A stretch of 64,000 nt of DNA from Paenibacillus eucommiae (GCF_017874215.1 NZ_JAGGLB010000003.1:1-64000); one strand, 5' to 3'; shown: positions 1-8,827, numbered from the stretch's first letter. The notes: generated from the sequence alone by a model not told the origin. Numbers and translations are program-made.

Positions 1-116
1 CTTTCTTTAATATCTACAGACATTGTATAATGAATAGCTTAATTCAAGCAAGAATACTTTGCACTGTATATCCATTATCTTGTCACTTGTTGAGTTACCC
101 CCTATGCTATGTTGCG

Positions 117-142
117 TTAAACTGCCCGTTAGCGTAATGAAC
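117..142 (+). repeat. Intergenic repeat, left-end copy 1
   Basis: Carries the core CTGCCCGTTAGCGTAA preceded by TTAAA. It lies about 55 bases past the stop of the minus-strand kinase remnant. Only the left end is recognisable. Confidence 0.7.
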
Positions 143-195
143 TCTGTCAAATGCCCCGAAGCGTGAACATGGTGTTATCTGAAGAATACGACTTT

Positions 196-417
196 CTATG
201 AAACACCAACACTTCTTTTATTTAACTTCTTAAAAGCAGAGTATTCACTATTTGATCTAATAAAATTTAATATCAAATTGGCGCATTCGTTTGGTCTCAA
301 GGTTTCAGTATTTAGTTCAATATCATACTCATTAAGGCAATAAACTATATCATACTGTGAGATTGCTAATCCACTCTCTCTATCTCCCCTTAGTTTTTCT
401 CTTCTAATAAGTTCCTC
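196..417 (-). pseudogene. C-terminal remnant of a P-loop nucleotide/antibiotic kinase
   Basis: The residues from about 417 downwards (EELIRREKLRGDR, then GLA, then a YDIELNTETLRPNECA segment) look like the C-terminal third of chloramphenicol-phosphotransferase-like P-loop kinases, where an E-x2-RRE-x-RGDR-x2-GLA stretch precedes a final acidic strand and helix. The Walker A half is absent. The sequence before the conserved part is read from an ABC-transporter gene in another frame, so the frame beginning at 468 is a chimera and not a real start. Seen: conserved C-terminal motif and abrupt junction near 417. Inferred: a deletion joined this gene to the neighbouring ABC ATPase gene. Family assignment is moderate; a non-resistance AAA kinase is possible. 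Confidence 0.5.
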
Positions 418-572
418 TTGAGCAGCCGACCGACTGCCTTCAGTATTTGCCGAATCCATTGGGACCAATATATTGAGGTAATCTGTCCACGTGGAATCTG
501 CAAATCCAGTTCCTTTACGATAAACGTGAAATTATAGGCAATATCGATTTGTTGCGCTGTAATACATTCCAT
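418..572 (-). pseudogene. N-terminal stub of a ferric-siderophore ABC ATPase
   Basis: Begins with ATG only 9 bases after the upstream permease stop, as expected for the last gene of an uptake operon. Residues 1-31 (AYNFTFIVKELDLQIPRGQIT) are a typical FecE/FhuC-type start. A frameshift hits the Walker A loop: IGPNGFGK is readable in the next frame and ILKAVGRLLK resumes in the first. Homology ends at RLLK near 418, where the kinase fragment takes over. The product cannot bind ATP. The permeases could still be energised by a shared ATPase elsewhere, as B. subtilis YusV does for several siderophore systems (family knowledge). Confidence 0.75.
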
Positions 573-581
573 AGCGTCCTC

Positions 582-1595
582 TTAATTGGCCTTCGCTAGT
601 AAATAAAGAAAGTACGGAACACTGATGACCGTAATGACGATTCCCGTCGGCACATCTCCCCCCAGGCTAACCGTGCGCGTAATCGTGTCAGCCAGCACCA
701 CGACTAATCCCCCGGCCAGGCTGGCAGTCGGAACGAGTAATTTGTGATTGGGCCCGACAAGCTTTCTTGCCATATGCGGAGCGATCAAGCCAACGAAGAA
801 GAAGCTTCCGCCCACGGCCACACTGCCAGAGGATAAAGCAACAGCAGCGATCGACAACCCCAAAAACTGCCGCTTCACGGCAAGACCCAGTCCTTGTGCC
901 GTCTGATTGCCCAGATGGAGGGTGTTCAGCATGCGAGCCTTGTAGAAAATATAGCCGAGTAAAATCAAGACCCATGGTGCCAGTACTGAAATATAGCGCC
1001 AATCAGCGCCCCACAAGCTTCCCGCCAGCCAGTGCAGCATGAAGTTCATCTGCGAATCATCCAGCTTGAGTGTCAGGAAGGTGGTCAGCGCCCCATACCC
1101 ACTTCCAAGTGCGACCCCGGTTAAGATCAAACCGATTGGCGAGATGTCTCGCCCACGGCGATACGATAGTAAGAAGATCAATCCCGCTGCCAACAGTCCG
1201 CCAATAAAGGCCAACAGTGGCAGGACAATAAAGGAGCTCTTTCCTGTCGATGCGATGAATACGACGAAGAACAGGACAAACAAACCCGATCCCGAACTAA
1301 TCCCCAGTGTCCCCGGACTAGCCATGTCATTGCGCAGCAAACTCTGCATCACGACCCCAGCCGCTCCCATTCCCATACCTACCAAGATCGACAGTGCGAT
1401 TCGTGGCATTCGAAAATCGAACACGATCAGATTTTGCTTGTCAGTACCGTTTCCCAGGAGAACGTTCAGCACTTCTAGCGGTGAAAGATTCATTTTACCA
1501 GAATTCATGCTAATGACAGCAAACATAAGGATGAGCACCATAAGTACTACATTGACGATGATGCCCCGTTGCACCGTATAACGCTGATTGGTCAT
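582..1595 (-). CDS. Iron-siderophore ABC transporter permease (FecCD family), second subunit
   Basis: A 337-residue polytopic membrane protein of usual FecCD length. The family motif is at residues 73-105 (GMGMGAAG, MQSLLRN, LGISSGSG), and the C terminus ends with ITVISVPYFLYLL. It should form the membrane channel with the preceding permease to move ferric siderophore across the cytoplasmic membrane. Its ATG overlaps the stop of the upstream permease by 4 bases (ATGA, 1592-1595), which indicates translational coupling. The cognate ATPase gene just downstream is destroyed, so function depends on an ATPase encoded elsewhere. The substrate is not deducible. Confidence 0.92.
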   Translation of the reverse strand: MTNQRYTVQRGIIVNVVLMVLILMFAVISMNSGKMNLSPLEVLNVLLGNGTDKQNLIVFDFRMPRIALSILVGMGMGAAGVVMQSLLRNDMASPGTLGISSGSGLFVLFFVVFIASTGKSSFIVLPLLAFIGGLLAAGLIFLLSYRRGRDISPIGLILTGVALGSGYGALTTFLTLKLDDSQMNFMLHWLAGSLWGADWRYISVLAPWVLILLGYIFYKARMLNTLHLGNQTAQGLGLAVKRQFLGLSIAAVALSSGSVAVGGSFFFVGLIAPHMARKLVGPNHKLLVPTASLAGGLVVVLADTITRTVSLGGDVPTGIVITVISVPYFLYLLAKAN

Positions 1596-2617
1596 TCAAA
1601 TTCCCTCCTTTGCCTGCGAGCCAGGAAGAGAAAGTACGGCACACCAATGATAGAAAATATAATGCCAATCGGTGTTTCGAACGGCTTATTGATCAAGCGT
1701 CCAACCAGATCGGCCGATACGGTCAGCAACGCTCCATATAGCGCAGCCGCCGGAATAATGTACCGATAGTCGACACCGACCATATATCGCACAATATGCG
1801 GGGTAATCAGACCAACAAAACCGACCGGGCCAACCACGACAACAGCCAATCCAGTCAGCACTAGCACGATAATCGTTGATAAACCCTTGACCAGTCCGCT
1901 GCGAATACCGAGTCCACTTGCCACATCATCCCCCAAACTGAGCAGTGTAATGGAAGGTGATAGCGCCAGCGCCAGCAGTACACCACCAACAAATAGCGGT
2001 GAGATAATCAGCAATTCCCCCCACTTGGCCCCGGCTGTACTGCCTGACGTCCAGAATGCCAATGCTCGGCCAAGGTTGTAATTGATCGCCAAATACTGAC
2101 TGAGTGCACCAAACAGCATGGAGATGGACAGTCCTGCTAGTACTAACCGCTGAGGTGTCATCCCACGCTTGCCCAGTGACGCGATGAAGTAGGTCATCCC
2201 GGTCGCGAACGCTGCTCCCAGACAAGCAAACAGTATCATCAGCCCATACGAATAACCCGGCAGAAAGGCCAGGCAAAGCGCAATCGCGAATCCTGCCCCA
2301 GAGCTGATCCCCATCAGCCCGGAGTCGGCCAGCGGATTGCGCGTCGTCCCCTGCATGATGGCACCACAAACCGCAAGGCTGCACCCGACGATCAGATCGG
2401 CTACGGTGCGCGGAAGACGTAAGGCTTGAATTATTTGATGTTCAGTGAGCGTTGGATCAAATCGGAAAATAGCCTCCCATGCAGTCGCTAACCTCATATC
2501 GGCGGCGCCGAAGCTAATCGACGCGGCCGACATGAGAACCGTTAATCCAAGCCCTACTACCATGTACATGGTGAAGTTCACCGCCCCACGGCGTTTTTGT
2601 TCAGGCTTGTTTTTCAT
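1592..2617 (-). CDS. Iron-siderophore ABC transporter permease (FecCD family), first subunit
   Basis: 341 residues with a basic N terminus (KNKPEQKRR), then about nine hydrophobic segments. The FecCD signature is at residues 78-110 (CGAIMQG, RNPLADSG, GISSGAGF). It pairs with the overlapping downstream permease. The gene lies 42 bases after the binding-protein stop at 2660, so binding protein, permease, permease and the ATPase stub form one operon that is probably Fur-controlled through the boxes near 3711 and 4678. It resembles the Feu/Yfi systems of B. subtilis; the siderophore cannot be named from sequence. Confidence 0.92.
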   Translation of the reverse strand: MKNKPEQKRRGAVNFTMYMVVGLGLTVLMSAASISFGAADMRLATAWEAIFRFDPTLTEHQIIQALRLPRTVADLIVGCSLAVCGAIMQGTTRNPLADSGLMGISSGAGFAIALCLAFLPGYSYGLMILFACLGAAFATGMTYFIASLGKRGMTPQRLVLAGLSISMLFGALSQYLAINYNLGRALAFWTSGSTAGAKWGELLIISPLFVGGVLLALALSPSITLLSLGDDVASGLGIRSGLVKGLSTIIVLVLTGLAVVVVGPVGFVGLITPHIVRYMVGVDYRYIIPAAALYGALLTVSADLVGRLINKPFETPIGIIFSIIGVPYFLFLARRQRREFE

Positions 2618-2659
2618 CGCGGCTTCCTTACCTCACCTATTCACAGTCTAGTTGAACCC

Positions 2660-4618
2660 TTATTTAGCTAATGTTATCAATTGATTGACAATATGATCAA
2701 TCAGAGCACTGGAAGTCATTATATCCGTGGACCAAGATAGCGATGAACCCACCGTTACAATCCGATTATGTTCCACAGCAGGTAGCGATTTCCAAACCGC
2801 ATTATCAGCAGGAACTTCATTATCTCCCAAGGAGATCAGATAATCCCCCACGTAAGCGGCCAAGACCTCCATAGAGATATCTCCCCAATATTTATTTGCT
2901 TCAATAATATCAGTTTGAACTTTTGGCGGTGCCTTCATTTGAAGCTGATTATAAACAAGCTCGCCAACCGCATGCTTGTCTCCAGCGACGGAGTTATTTT
3001 TATCACTGAATTCTCCCATAGTAATCGTCATGTCTGAAAGACCTGCATTCTGAAGGGATAGCTTCGCTTCCTCGATTTTTTTGGCATAAGCATTCAAAAC
3101 AGCCTTAGCCTCTTCCTGCTTATTCAAAACATCGCCTATAAAATGGATACGCTCTTCTGTAGTCATATCACCATAAGGGACATAAATTGTCGGGGCAATT
3201 TTGGATAAATCTTCATATTTTTCATCGCCCCATGCTAATATGATCAGATCAGGCTCAAGAGTCATGACATCTTCCGGCTCCATAGCGATTTTAATGGAGT
3301 CTGTAATTTGCTTAGCAAAAACAGCCTCTGTCTCGGTGGTCCTTGCCGCTCTGGACACACCTAGAGGAGTTACGCCTAAGGCAACCACATCACCAACCAA
3401 ATAATCAACTACAATACGCTGAGGGTTGTTAGGCACCTCAACATCACCAAATACTGTGGATATCGTTCTGGTCTGCGAGACTGCTTCCGATACTTCCGGT
3501 TGTGTCGTCTGTTGTGTCTGCGCAGGCGTTGGATTTACTGTTCCCCCGTTATTCGCTGGCGTCCCTGACGTACATGCCGACAACAACAGCATCAAGCTCA
3601 TCGCCGCTGCCAAAATCATTTCTTTACTTCTTGCTTGTCCAAACATTGCTGATTCCCCATCTCTATAAGACTTGACTAGACTCGCTAGTTCCCTCTCATT
3701 GTAATGAATATGAGAATCGTTATCAATACCATCAACCTGCATGGATAGTGCGTTTATTTTCCGATAATCACTTGGCGTCATCTTGTAATACTTCTTAAAC
3801 ATCCGAAACAGGTTTTTCTCATCTGCAAAACCAGATCCTGTTGCGATCTCTTTAATGGTTGCTTCTGTATGCTTCAAGTCATGACAGGCAGCTTCAATCC
3901 TCCTCCGAATGAGGTACTCCTGTAAGCTCATCCCTTCCTTCTTTTTGAACAGCCGCGTCAATTGCCCACCACTGATCCCAAACGTATCGGCAATTTCTTG
4001 AAACATAATCGGCTCCCTGTAATGTTTATCGAGATATATCTTGGCAGAACAGGCTGGATCTGGCTGGAGATACCGAATCTCACCACCCTCAAAATCTCTG
4101 TACACCCCATGAATCAATTGATATAAAAAACTTTTGGCCTGTAGCTGATCCATCGCATTGCCGCGGTTCCAGCCTTTCAGCATCAGTTGAAACCAATCAA
4201 GTAGCAAGATGGGATTACTTGGTGTATAACCAAACTGTTGAACAAATGGATTCACTTGCTCCAGTAATTGCTGCAGGTACTTCTTGAAAAAAAGAGGTAA
4301 TTCTGCTTTATAAAACACCATAAAGGCCTTCACAGGCTCCCCTTTAGGCGAAATACTGAGCAGGCTCCCTTTTCCGCCGTGAACTAAACCGAAGCGTTCC
4401 ATTCCAAATGTGGTTTCATTCAGTTGAATTTGCGCTTCTCCTCCACATGCATAGATAAGCATGCTACAAGGCATTTTATACTGCTCCAACGGGTATTGGG
4501 ATGCTACATTCTGAAAGCGTACATCTATTAATGTAATGATCGAACGTGTCCAAATTCGGGCCATCGTATCGATCATCTCCGGTGTAAATACCTGGCGTGC
4601 TTCTGCTTCTTCTTGCAT
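2660..4618 (-). CDS. AraC-family regulator fused to a siderophore-binding lipoprotein
   Basis: A 652-residue open frame. Residues 1-165 resemble an AraC sensing domain, 190-290 hold two helix-turn-helix motifs (EIADTFGISGGQLTRLFKKK; IKEIATGSGFADEKNLFRMF), and 325-652 form a complete periplasmic-binding-protein lipoprotein: signal segment with lipobox LLSAC at 345-349, a Thr/Gln-rich linker, then a FhuD/FeuA-type fold. B. subtilis Btr also joins AraC and binding domains, but without a lipoprotein signal. Here an internal ATG at 3646 has a GGGGA ribosome site 8 bases upstream, and a Fur box sits at 3711-3725, inside the frame. The likeliest reading is two genes (regulator, then binding protein) that lost the stop between them; the lipoprotein can still be made alone. 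Confidence 0.85.
   Translation of the reverse strand: MQEEAEARQVFTPEMIDTMARIWTRSIITLIDVRFQNVASQYPLEQYKMPCSMLIYACGGEAQIQLNETTFGMERFGLVHGGKGSLLSISPKGEPVKAFMVFYKAELPLFFKKYLQQLLEQVNPFVQQFGYTPSNPILLLDWFQLMLKGWNRGNAMDQLQAKSFLYQLIHGVYRDFEGGEIRYLQPDPACSAKIYLDKHYREPIMFQEIADTFGISGGQLTRLFKKKEGMSLQEYLIRRRIEAACHDLKHTEATIKEIATGSGFADEKNLFRMFKKYYKMTPSDYRKINALSMQVDGIDNDSHIHYNERELASLVKSYRDGESAMFGQARSKEMILAAAMSLMLLLSACTSGTPANNGGTVNPTPAQTQQTTQPEVSEAVSQTRTISTVFGDVEVPNNPQRIVVDYLVGDVVALGVTPLGVSRAARTTETEAVFAKQITDSIKIAMEPEDVMTLEPDLIILAWGDEKYEDLSKIAPTIYVPYGDMTTEERIHFIGDVLNKQEEAKAVLNAYAKKIEEAKLSLQNAGLSDMTITMGEFSDKNNSVAGDKHAVGELVYNQLQMKAPPKVQTDIIEANKYWGDISMEVLAAYVGDYLISLGDNEVPADNAVWKSLPAVEHNRIVTVGSSLSWSTDIMTSSALIDHIVNQLITLAK
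3644..3660 (-). promoter_or_regulatory. Internal start and ribosome binding site for the binding lipoprotein
   Basis: ATG at 3646-3644 is preceded by ATGGGGAA with 8-base spacing. Translation from here gives a 328-residue lipoprotein of normal length with its signal peptide at the very N terminus. Confidence 0.65.
3711..3725. promoter_or_regulatory. Fur box inside the regulator/binding-protein frame
   Basis: TGAGAATCGTTATCA differs from the 7-1-7 Fur consensus TGATAATNATTATCA at two defined positions. It lies 65 bases before the internal lipoprotein start, where a binding-protein promoter would be expected. Confidence 0.65.
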
Positions 4619-4677
4619 CTATTCGCGCTCCCTTATCTCACTTTTTTCCAATTTATACACCAGTCATAAATTGATTT

Positions 4678-4692
4678 TGATTATCAATATCA
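4678..4692. promoter_or_regulatory. Fur box upstream of the AraC regulator
   Basis: TGATTATCAATATCA matches the 7-1-7 Fur consensus with two mismatches. It is 60 bases upstream of the start at 4618, so iron-dependent repression of the operon is likely. Confidence 0.65.
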
Positions 4693-4731
4693 TAATTCAT
4701 GAGGTAAGTATATCATCATTAAGTGACATTG

Positions 4732-4760
4732 GGGAACAGGCAACAGGCAACAGGCAACAG
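4732..4760. repeat. Short tandem repeat (CAGGCAA)n
   Basis: Three to four perfect 7-base units, AACAGGCAACAGGCAACAGG and onward, in the spacer between the regulator and the next gene. A simple slippage-type repeat with no evident function. Confidence 0.8.
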
Positions 4761-4823
4761 ACGTTATACTTTTCATTATCCGGCTAATGCTAGGAGTGGG
4801 GTTTTCTATCTAAAAAAGGTTCA

Positions 4824-5060
4824 TCAGATATAGTAATCTAATGAACCATTAATTGTTTTATTGGTACCGGCGAAAGGACTGGAACCTCTTTCCCACTCGA
4901 TTTTGATATGAAATGAACCAGAAAGTTCATTTATGTTGGTCACATTGCTCTTTAATTTTAATGGATTGACGGATTCAAGTGAGACAAATATAGCTCTACT
5001 TGTTACATTTCCAACAGCTTTACGTATTAACAAGGGAAATACTTTACTGTGTTTATTCAT
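4824..5060 (-). CDS. Hypothetical 78-residue protein
   Basis: An open frame of 78 residues with no recognised family. The C-terminal half (SGSFHIKIEWERGSSPFAGTNK) could be beta-rich. No convincing ribosome site precedes the ATG at 5060, and no signal peptide or membrane segment is evident. It may be a gene fragment or a chance frame. It is divergent from the membrane protein gene at 5105, with only 44 bases between the starts. Confidence 0.3.
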   Translation of the reverse strand: MNKHSKVFPLLIRKAVGNVTSRAIFVSLESVNPLKLKSNVTNINELSGSFHIKIEWERGSSPFAGTNKTINGSLDYYI

Positions 5061-5104
5061 TAAGCTGAAGTAAACGTTTGTTATACAATTTTAGGAGGTT
5101 TGAT

Positions 5105-5473
5105 ATGCCTGATTTGTTGTTGTTGCTATTCTTGTTTAACTTGTCCTTATTTCTTCTGCACGAAATGGATGCAATTCGACGTTCGGAATGGAAACTATTT
5201 TTCGTTCTACGAGATATGGATGATGCAAAAGCCTATAAAGTGTTCACCTTTATCCATCTCCCCCTGTACACCATCATACTCGCTTTACTTTTTAGCCAAT
5301 ATCAGATAATTACGTTTTGGGTGCTAGACATCTTTCTCATGATCCATGCGATCCTGCACTTATTTTTCGAAAAGCACTCCCGCAACGAATTTAAAAATAC
5401 ATTCTCTCGTTTCATCATCTATTCGATGGGAATTCTTGCTGCTATCCATTTATTATTGATTGCGAATCCGTGA
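5105..5473 (+). CDS. Small integral membrane protein, DUF6713-like
   Basis: The ATG at 5105 has a perfect AGGAGGT at 5093-5099, so the in-frame start at 5078 is rejected. The 122-residue product has four hydrophobic segments. After the first comes HEMDAIRRSEWKLFFVLRDM and later HLPLYTIIL, a pattern I associate with the uncharacterised DUF6713 membrane family. Catalytic residues are not evident and the function is unknown. One of few plus-strand genes here and apparently monocistronic, with a repeat copy about 85 bases past its stop. Confidence 0.75.
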   Translation: MPDLLLLLFLFNLSLFLLHEMDAIRRSEWKLFFVLRDMDDAKAYKVFTFIHLPLYTIILALLFSQYQIITFWVLDIFLMIHAILHLFFEKHSRNEFKNTFSRFIIYSMGILAAIHLLLIANP

Positions 5474-5557
5474 TTTTCTCCCTTAACTTCCATCCAAATT
5501 GATTCTTGGCGAATGTACAGGATAGTAAATACATTCTTAGCCTGCTTTTTTTTGTCA

Positions 5558-5588
5558 TTCAACTATCGTATCCCGTTAGCGTAACGAA
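5558..5588 (+). repeat. Intergenic repeat, left-end copy 2
   Basis: AACTATCGTATCCCGTTAGC followed by GTAACGAA, a slightly diverged copy of the repeat left end, between two convergent genes. Confidence 0.65.
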
Positions 5589-5695
5589 CCAAGTTGGGTG
5601 CTCTTAATGTTCGTCATGCCTGTATATCTGCCCATCAATAGAATGTTGTAGCTGCCTCACAGCGCCCATTGCTTGGTTGGCGTCTAGCGTCGCGG

Positions 5696-6256
5696 TCAGT
5701 CGATCACGCGGTAGTGAAGATGAACAACGCCGCTTCGGAAGCGGCGCTCACCGAGCAGCTCGAGCCGCATGCGGAGGTTGTCCGGCAATGCTCGCTTACC
5801 TGCACCCAAGACGATCGGATTAAGAAGCAGATGACACTCGTCAATCAGTCCCGCTCTCATCGCCTGCCCAGCAAGCTCGGGGCCGCCAATCATGATGTCG
5901 GCTTCTAAAGACTCCTTCAGCCTCCGGATCGCATCAGGATCGAATTCACGCTCGATCCTAGTCCTGGCGCTAGAAACCGCCTGAAGCGTTTGGGAATACA
6001 CAATCTTCTCAGCCGCTCTCCAGATCTGCGCAAATTCCCACATTACCTCCGGTTGCTCGCCGCTGGTGCTCGCCGTCTCCCAGTACACCATTGACTCATA
6101 CATTCGACGCCCATATAGGTATGTGCCAATCGGCCGCTGGAAGTCAGTCCAGAACGCATACGTCTCGTCATCGGAGATCGTCCACTCGATATTGCCGCGC
6201 TCGTCCTCAATGTACCCGTCCAGAGATAAGTTAATAGGGTAGATCAGTTTAGCCAT
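5696..6256 (-). CDS. Dihydrofolate reductase-like protein (RibD C-terminal family)
   Basis: Start placed at the ATG at 6256 because GGAGG lies 10 bases upstream, rather than at the TTG at 6274. The 186-residue product opens with KLIYPINLSLDGYIEDERGNI, has LYGRRMYESMVYWE in the middle and IMIGGPELAGQAMRAGLIDE toward the end, all typical of the bacterial DHFR-like/RibD C-terminal family that binds NADPH. The substrate is unknown; these stand-alone proteins are not the housekeeping DHFR. No signal peptide, so cytoplasmic. Transcribed alone. Confidence 0.85.
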   Translation of the reverse strand: MAKLIYPINLSLDGYIEDERGNIEWTISDDETYAFWTDFQRPIGTYLYGRRMYESMVYWETASTSGEQPEVMWEFAQIWRAAEKIVYSQTLQAVSSARTRIEREFDPDAIRRLKESLEADIMIGGPELAGQAMRAGLIDECHLLLNPIVLGAGKRALPDNLRMRLELLGERRFRSGVVHLHYRVID

Positions 6257-6342
6257 TTCAATAACGCCCTCCAATTTTCAGTTTCCAATAAGACCAAGGG
6301 GTGCTTGTTCTGCCGATTCAGATTGTGATGAACGATTTGTTT

Positions 6343-6370
6343 ATTGAACTAAATACTCCTGTTAGTTAGA
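6343..6370 (+). repeat. Intergenic repeat, degenerate left-end copy 3
   Basis: TTGAACTAAATACTCCTGTT followed by AGTTAGA overlaps the stop codon region of the DUF1579-like gene. Weak but consistent with the 3'-end placement of other copies. Confidence 0.4.
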
Positions 6371-6863
6371 TGACTTTAGTCAACTTGATGTCCATCCATT
6401 GTACCCAATTCTTACCGTCGTTGGACAGCTCCCAACTACCTGTTAAGGTGTTGCTATCTTCGCTAAACATTCCTGTGAATCGCTCCGATTTCCCCGAAAT
6501 TGTCCAGGCACGGTCGAGTAGGTTCGCTTTGTATGTACTGAAATTGCCTTGGTTGTCATATGAGTGTGTGATGTAATTCTGACTGGAAGCATCATAGCCA
6601 ATGATCTCAATAGCCTTAACCTCATCTTTTCCCATATGGCCATCAACATGATGAATAAGAAAATAACCACCAGGCAACCATTCGTAGGTATCTACTGCTA
6701 CCAGCTGATCAGCTGGCCCGGACGGACCCGCTATAATCACACCCTCTGTATTCCATTTCCCTACGAAGACATTCAAGCGTCCCATTGCAGGATCAGGTTT
6801 AGACGGATTTTGTGGAGTAAGGGCATTATCATTCTCGGGTTCACTGATATTGTTTGTTGCCAT
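6366..6863 (-). CDS. DUF1579-like protein
   Basis: The ATG at 6863 is preceded by AAGGAG with normal spacing. The 165-residue soluble protein contains FVGKWNTEGVI, then YEWLPGGYFLIHHVDGHMG, SYDNQGNFSTYKA and GSWELSNDGKNWVQWMDIKLTK: the beta-barrel pattern of the DUF1579 family, whose biochemical role is not established. No catalytic motif stands out. It is probably monocistronic. Confidence 0.75.
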   Translation of the reverse strand: MATNNISEPENDNALTPQNPSKPDPAMGRLNVFVGKWNTEGVIIAGPSGPADQLVAVDTYEWLPGGYFLIHHVDGHMGKDEVKAIEIIGYDASSQNYITHSYDNQGNFSTYKANLLDRAWTISGKSERFTGMFSEDSNTLTGSWELSNDGKNWVQWMDIKLTKVI

Positions 6864-7042
6864 TTTGATTTCTCCTTTCATGCGAAGTTCCTTATATCAT
6901 AGCATGTAACAAATGTTATGATTTCTTATCAATTGCTCAATTTATTACCCAGGAATTTTTGTGATCGTATTCTGGTGAATTCCCTTTCCATCTGGATCAA
7001 TTTCCTTAGATTTAAGTGTGACTGTTCTGTAGGAAACAACCA

Positions 7043-7084
7043 TAAAAAAAAGCCGGCAGCAGTTTGAACCGCAGGCTTTTTTAT
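7043..7084. terminator. Bidirectional terminator-like hairpin
   Basis: AAAAAAAGCC and GGCTTTTTT bracket an imperfect stem about 35 bases wide. It ends the minus-strand ABC-class ATPase transcript at 7127 and has T-rich flanks on both strands. Confidence 0.55.
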
Positions 7085-7126
7085 TTGCCAGTTAGACCCC
7101 CTCATAAGTGAAATACGATTGTGATT

Positions 7127-8827
7127 TTAAGAGTTGTCTTCATCGTACTTAGAGGGCTCAAGCTGAATAAAATTCAAATGTTTCATTCGGTTTATGACAG
7201 ATAATACTTCATTAATTCTTGGTAATTCAAGCCATCTTTCGAAACCAGGAAAAAAGGAAGAAAATACAATATCTACTCCTTCTCTCTCCATATCTTCGAG
7301 AGCTTTTTTGATCTTTTCATGAAGAAAGATGAGGCGATCCTGATTACTTATAGCCATTTTTCGAATTAAAAAGGCAATAGCTGCAAGCTGGGCGTGTGAT
7401 GTGATATTGTAAAGCCCTCTGATATCAATTTGTTCATCGCCTATCATCATGTATCCCATGGTTGAAACCATCAGCTTTTCTGTACCACTGCCCTGTGGAT
7501 AGCTCGAAAAGTGATCGGTGGTTATTTTTCTTTCTATCTCCCATTTTGTAGGGGGGATACGTTCGTGTGGTTTGTCGTGTTCACATAAATTTTTTGCTTC
7601 CTGGGTTACGTTTTTTGGCACAAAATTGTCCATCAGGATGATTTGATCGGCAACGGATAAAAATTCACCGCTACCTCCAATAACAAGAACGGAAGATACG
7701 TGGGCAGCCTCATAAAGCTCCCTGACACGTTCCGTAAAAGGTGTAATGGGTTCATGCTTGATTAATGAACGCATTTTGATGTCTTGAATCATAAAATTCG
7801 TCGCACTTCTGTCTTCATCAATAAGAAGAAGCTTACACCCGACGTTGATTGCCTCCATAATATTTGCGGCTTGAGATGTGGAACCTGAGGCGTAGTCAGT
7901 CGAAAACTGTTCAGCCGAACTATTGGGTATCCATTTTATGAAAGGCGTAATATTGATATTTTTTATGGAACGGCCTTCCTCTGCAGATATTTCCATTGCA
8001 CTTTGATCTGTAATCACAAATTCTCGCCCGTCGCCTATAGTGTGATTGTAAATCCCTGAATTTAGTGCATCCAGTAATGTGCTTTTACCCGAATAACCAC
8101 CGCCGGTGATGACCGTCACACCCTGTTTTATTCCCATTCCCAGCAAACCACAAATTTCAACTTCATCATCTTCAGGGGATGTAAAAGGCAAGGCACCCTC
8201 CAGTGGCCCGCTGTTATCTTTATTTCTTGGCAAAATGCTGCCATTCGCAATAAACGCACAATACTCACTGGATTTCAGCCATTCGCGAATCATATTTTGT
8301 TTGTTTACCCATTCATAAGCAGTATTTAATTTGATGAGATCAAACTTGGCAATAAACTTCTCCACTTCTTTTGGAAGCATTTTGCAGAGCATACGCATAG
8401 CTTTATCATTATTCCTGAATGGAAGTTGAACTGTAATCATTAAGCATAGATACCATTTTTCCCAGCTGACTTCGACAAAGGATGCATTACGCTGCAACAC
8501 CACATTGGTTGGACGAAAACAATAAAAAGCACCATTTTCTTTATCAGGACGTGACCGGTTATAAATCAATTCATTTAATGCCTCAATATGATCAACCCAT
8601 TCTCTTAATGCAAAATCCGAGAGAACAACTTGATCCCTATTTTCATCTAAGCCGAGATGGTCAAAAGGTATTTTTATGATGATACATGGTTTATCCAGTG
8701 TGAGTTTATGTGTCCGTTCAATGTAATAGGCAACATCATTATTCCAATAGGCTAGATCTTCATAAATAAAACTGTATGATGACTGTCCAGATTGTAATGA
8801 GCGAAAATTTTGTTCGAGTCTTTTAAT
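7127..8827 (-). CDS. ABC-class ATPase (MRB1590-like, PF09818 type), probable ATT start
   Basis: The frame stays open from 8833 to 7127 and the translation is collinear with the roughly 560-residue predicted ATPase of the ABC class: Walker A GGGYSGKSTLL at about residues 242-252, SGSTSQ in place of LSGGQ, Walker B LLLIDED. The first 86 residues (from IKRLEQNFRSLQSGQ) have no ATG, GTG or TTG; the first canonical start is TTG 8569, well inside the conserved N-terminal domain. AAAGGA at 8842-8837 sits 9 bases before ATT 8827. ATG at 8837 would work only if one T were removed from ATACTTTATT. So either an ATT start or a one-base frameshift at the start. Cellular role of the family in bacteria is unknown. 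Confidence 0.75.
   Translation of the reverse strand: MKRLEQNFRSLQSGQSSYSFIYEDLAYWNNDVAYYIERTHKLTLDKPCIIIKIPFDHLGLDENRDQVVLSDFALREWVDHIEALNELIYNRSRPDKENGAFYCFRPTNVVLQRNASFVEVSWEKWYLCLMITVQLPFRNNDKAMRMLCKMLPKEVEKFIAKFDLIKLNTAYEWVNKQNMIREWLKSSEYCAFIANGSILPRNKDNSGPLEGALPFTSPEDDEVEICGLLGMGIKQGVTVITGGGYSGKSTLLDALNSGIYNHTIGDGREFVITDQSAMEISAEEGRSIKNINITPFIKWIPNSSAEQFSTDYASGSTSQAANIMEAINVGCKLLLIDEDRSATNFMIQDIKMRSLIKHEPITPFTERVRELYEAAHVSSVLVIGGSGEFLSVADQIILMDNFVPKNVTQEAKNLCEHDKPHERIPPTKWEIERKITTDHFSSYPQGSGTEKLMVSTMGYMMIGDEQIDIRGLYNITSHAQLAAIAFLIRKMAISNQDRLIFLHEKIKKALEDMEREGVDIVFSSFFPGFERWLELPRINEVLSVINRMKHLNFIQLEPSKYDEDNS

Noticed and set aside
1039..1581. A 180-codon plus-strand frame opposite the permease gene
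   Set aside because: Antisense shadow of a clear FecCD permease, low-complexity composition.
4733..4760. CRISPR-like short repeat
   Set aside because: Only a 7-base tandem repeat without spacers.
5669..5908. 79-codon plus-strand frame
   Set aside because: Antisense to the RibD-like gene with no ribosome site.
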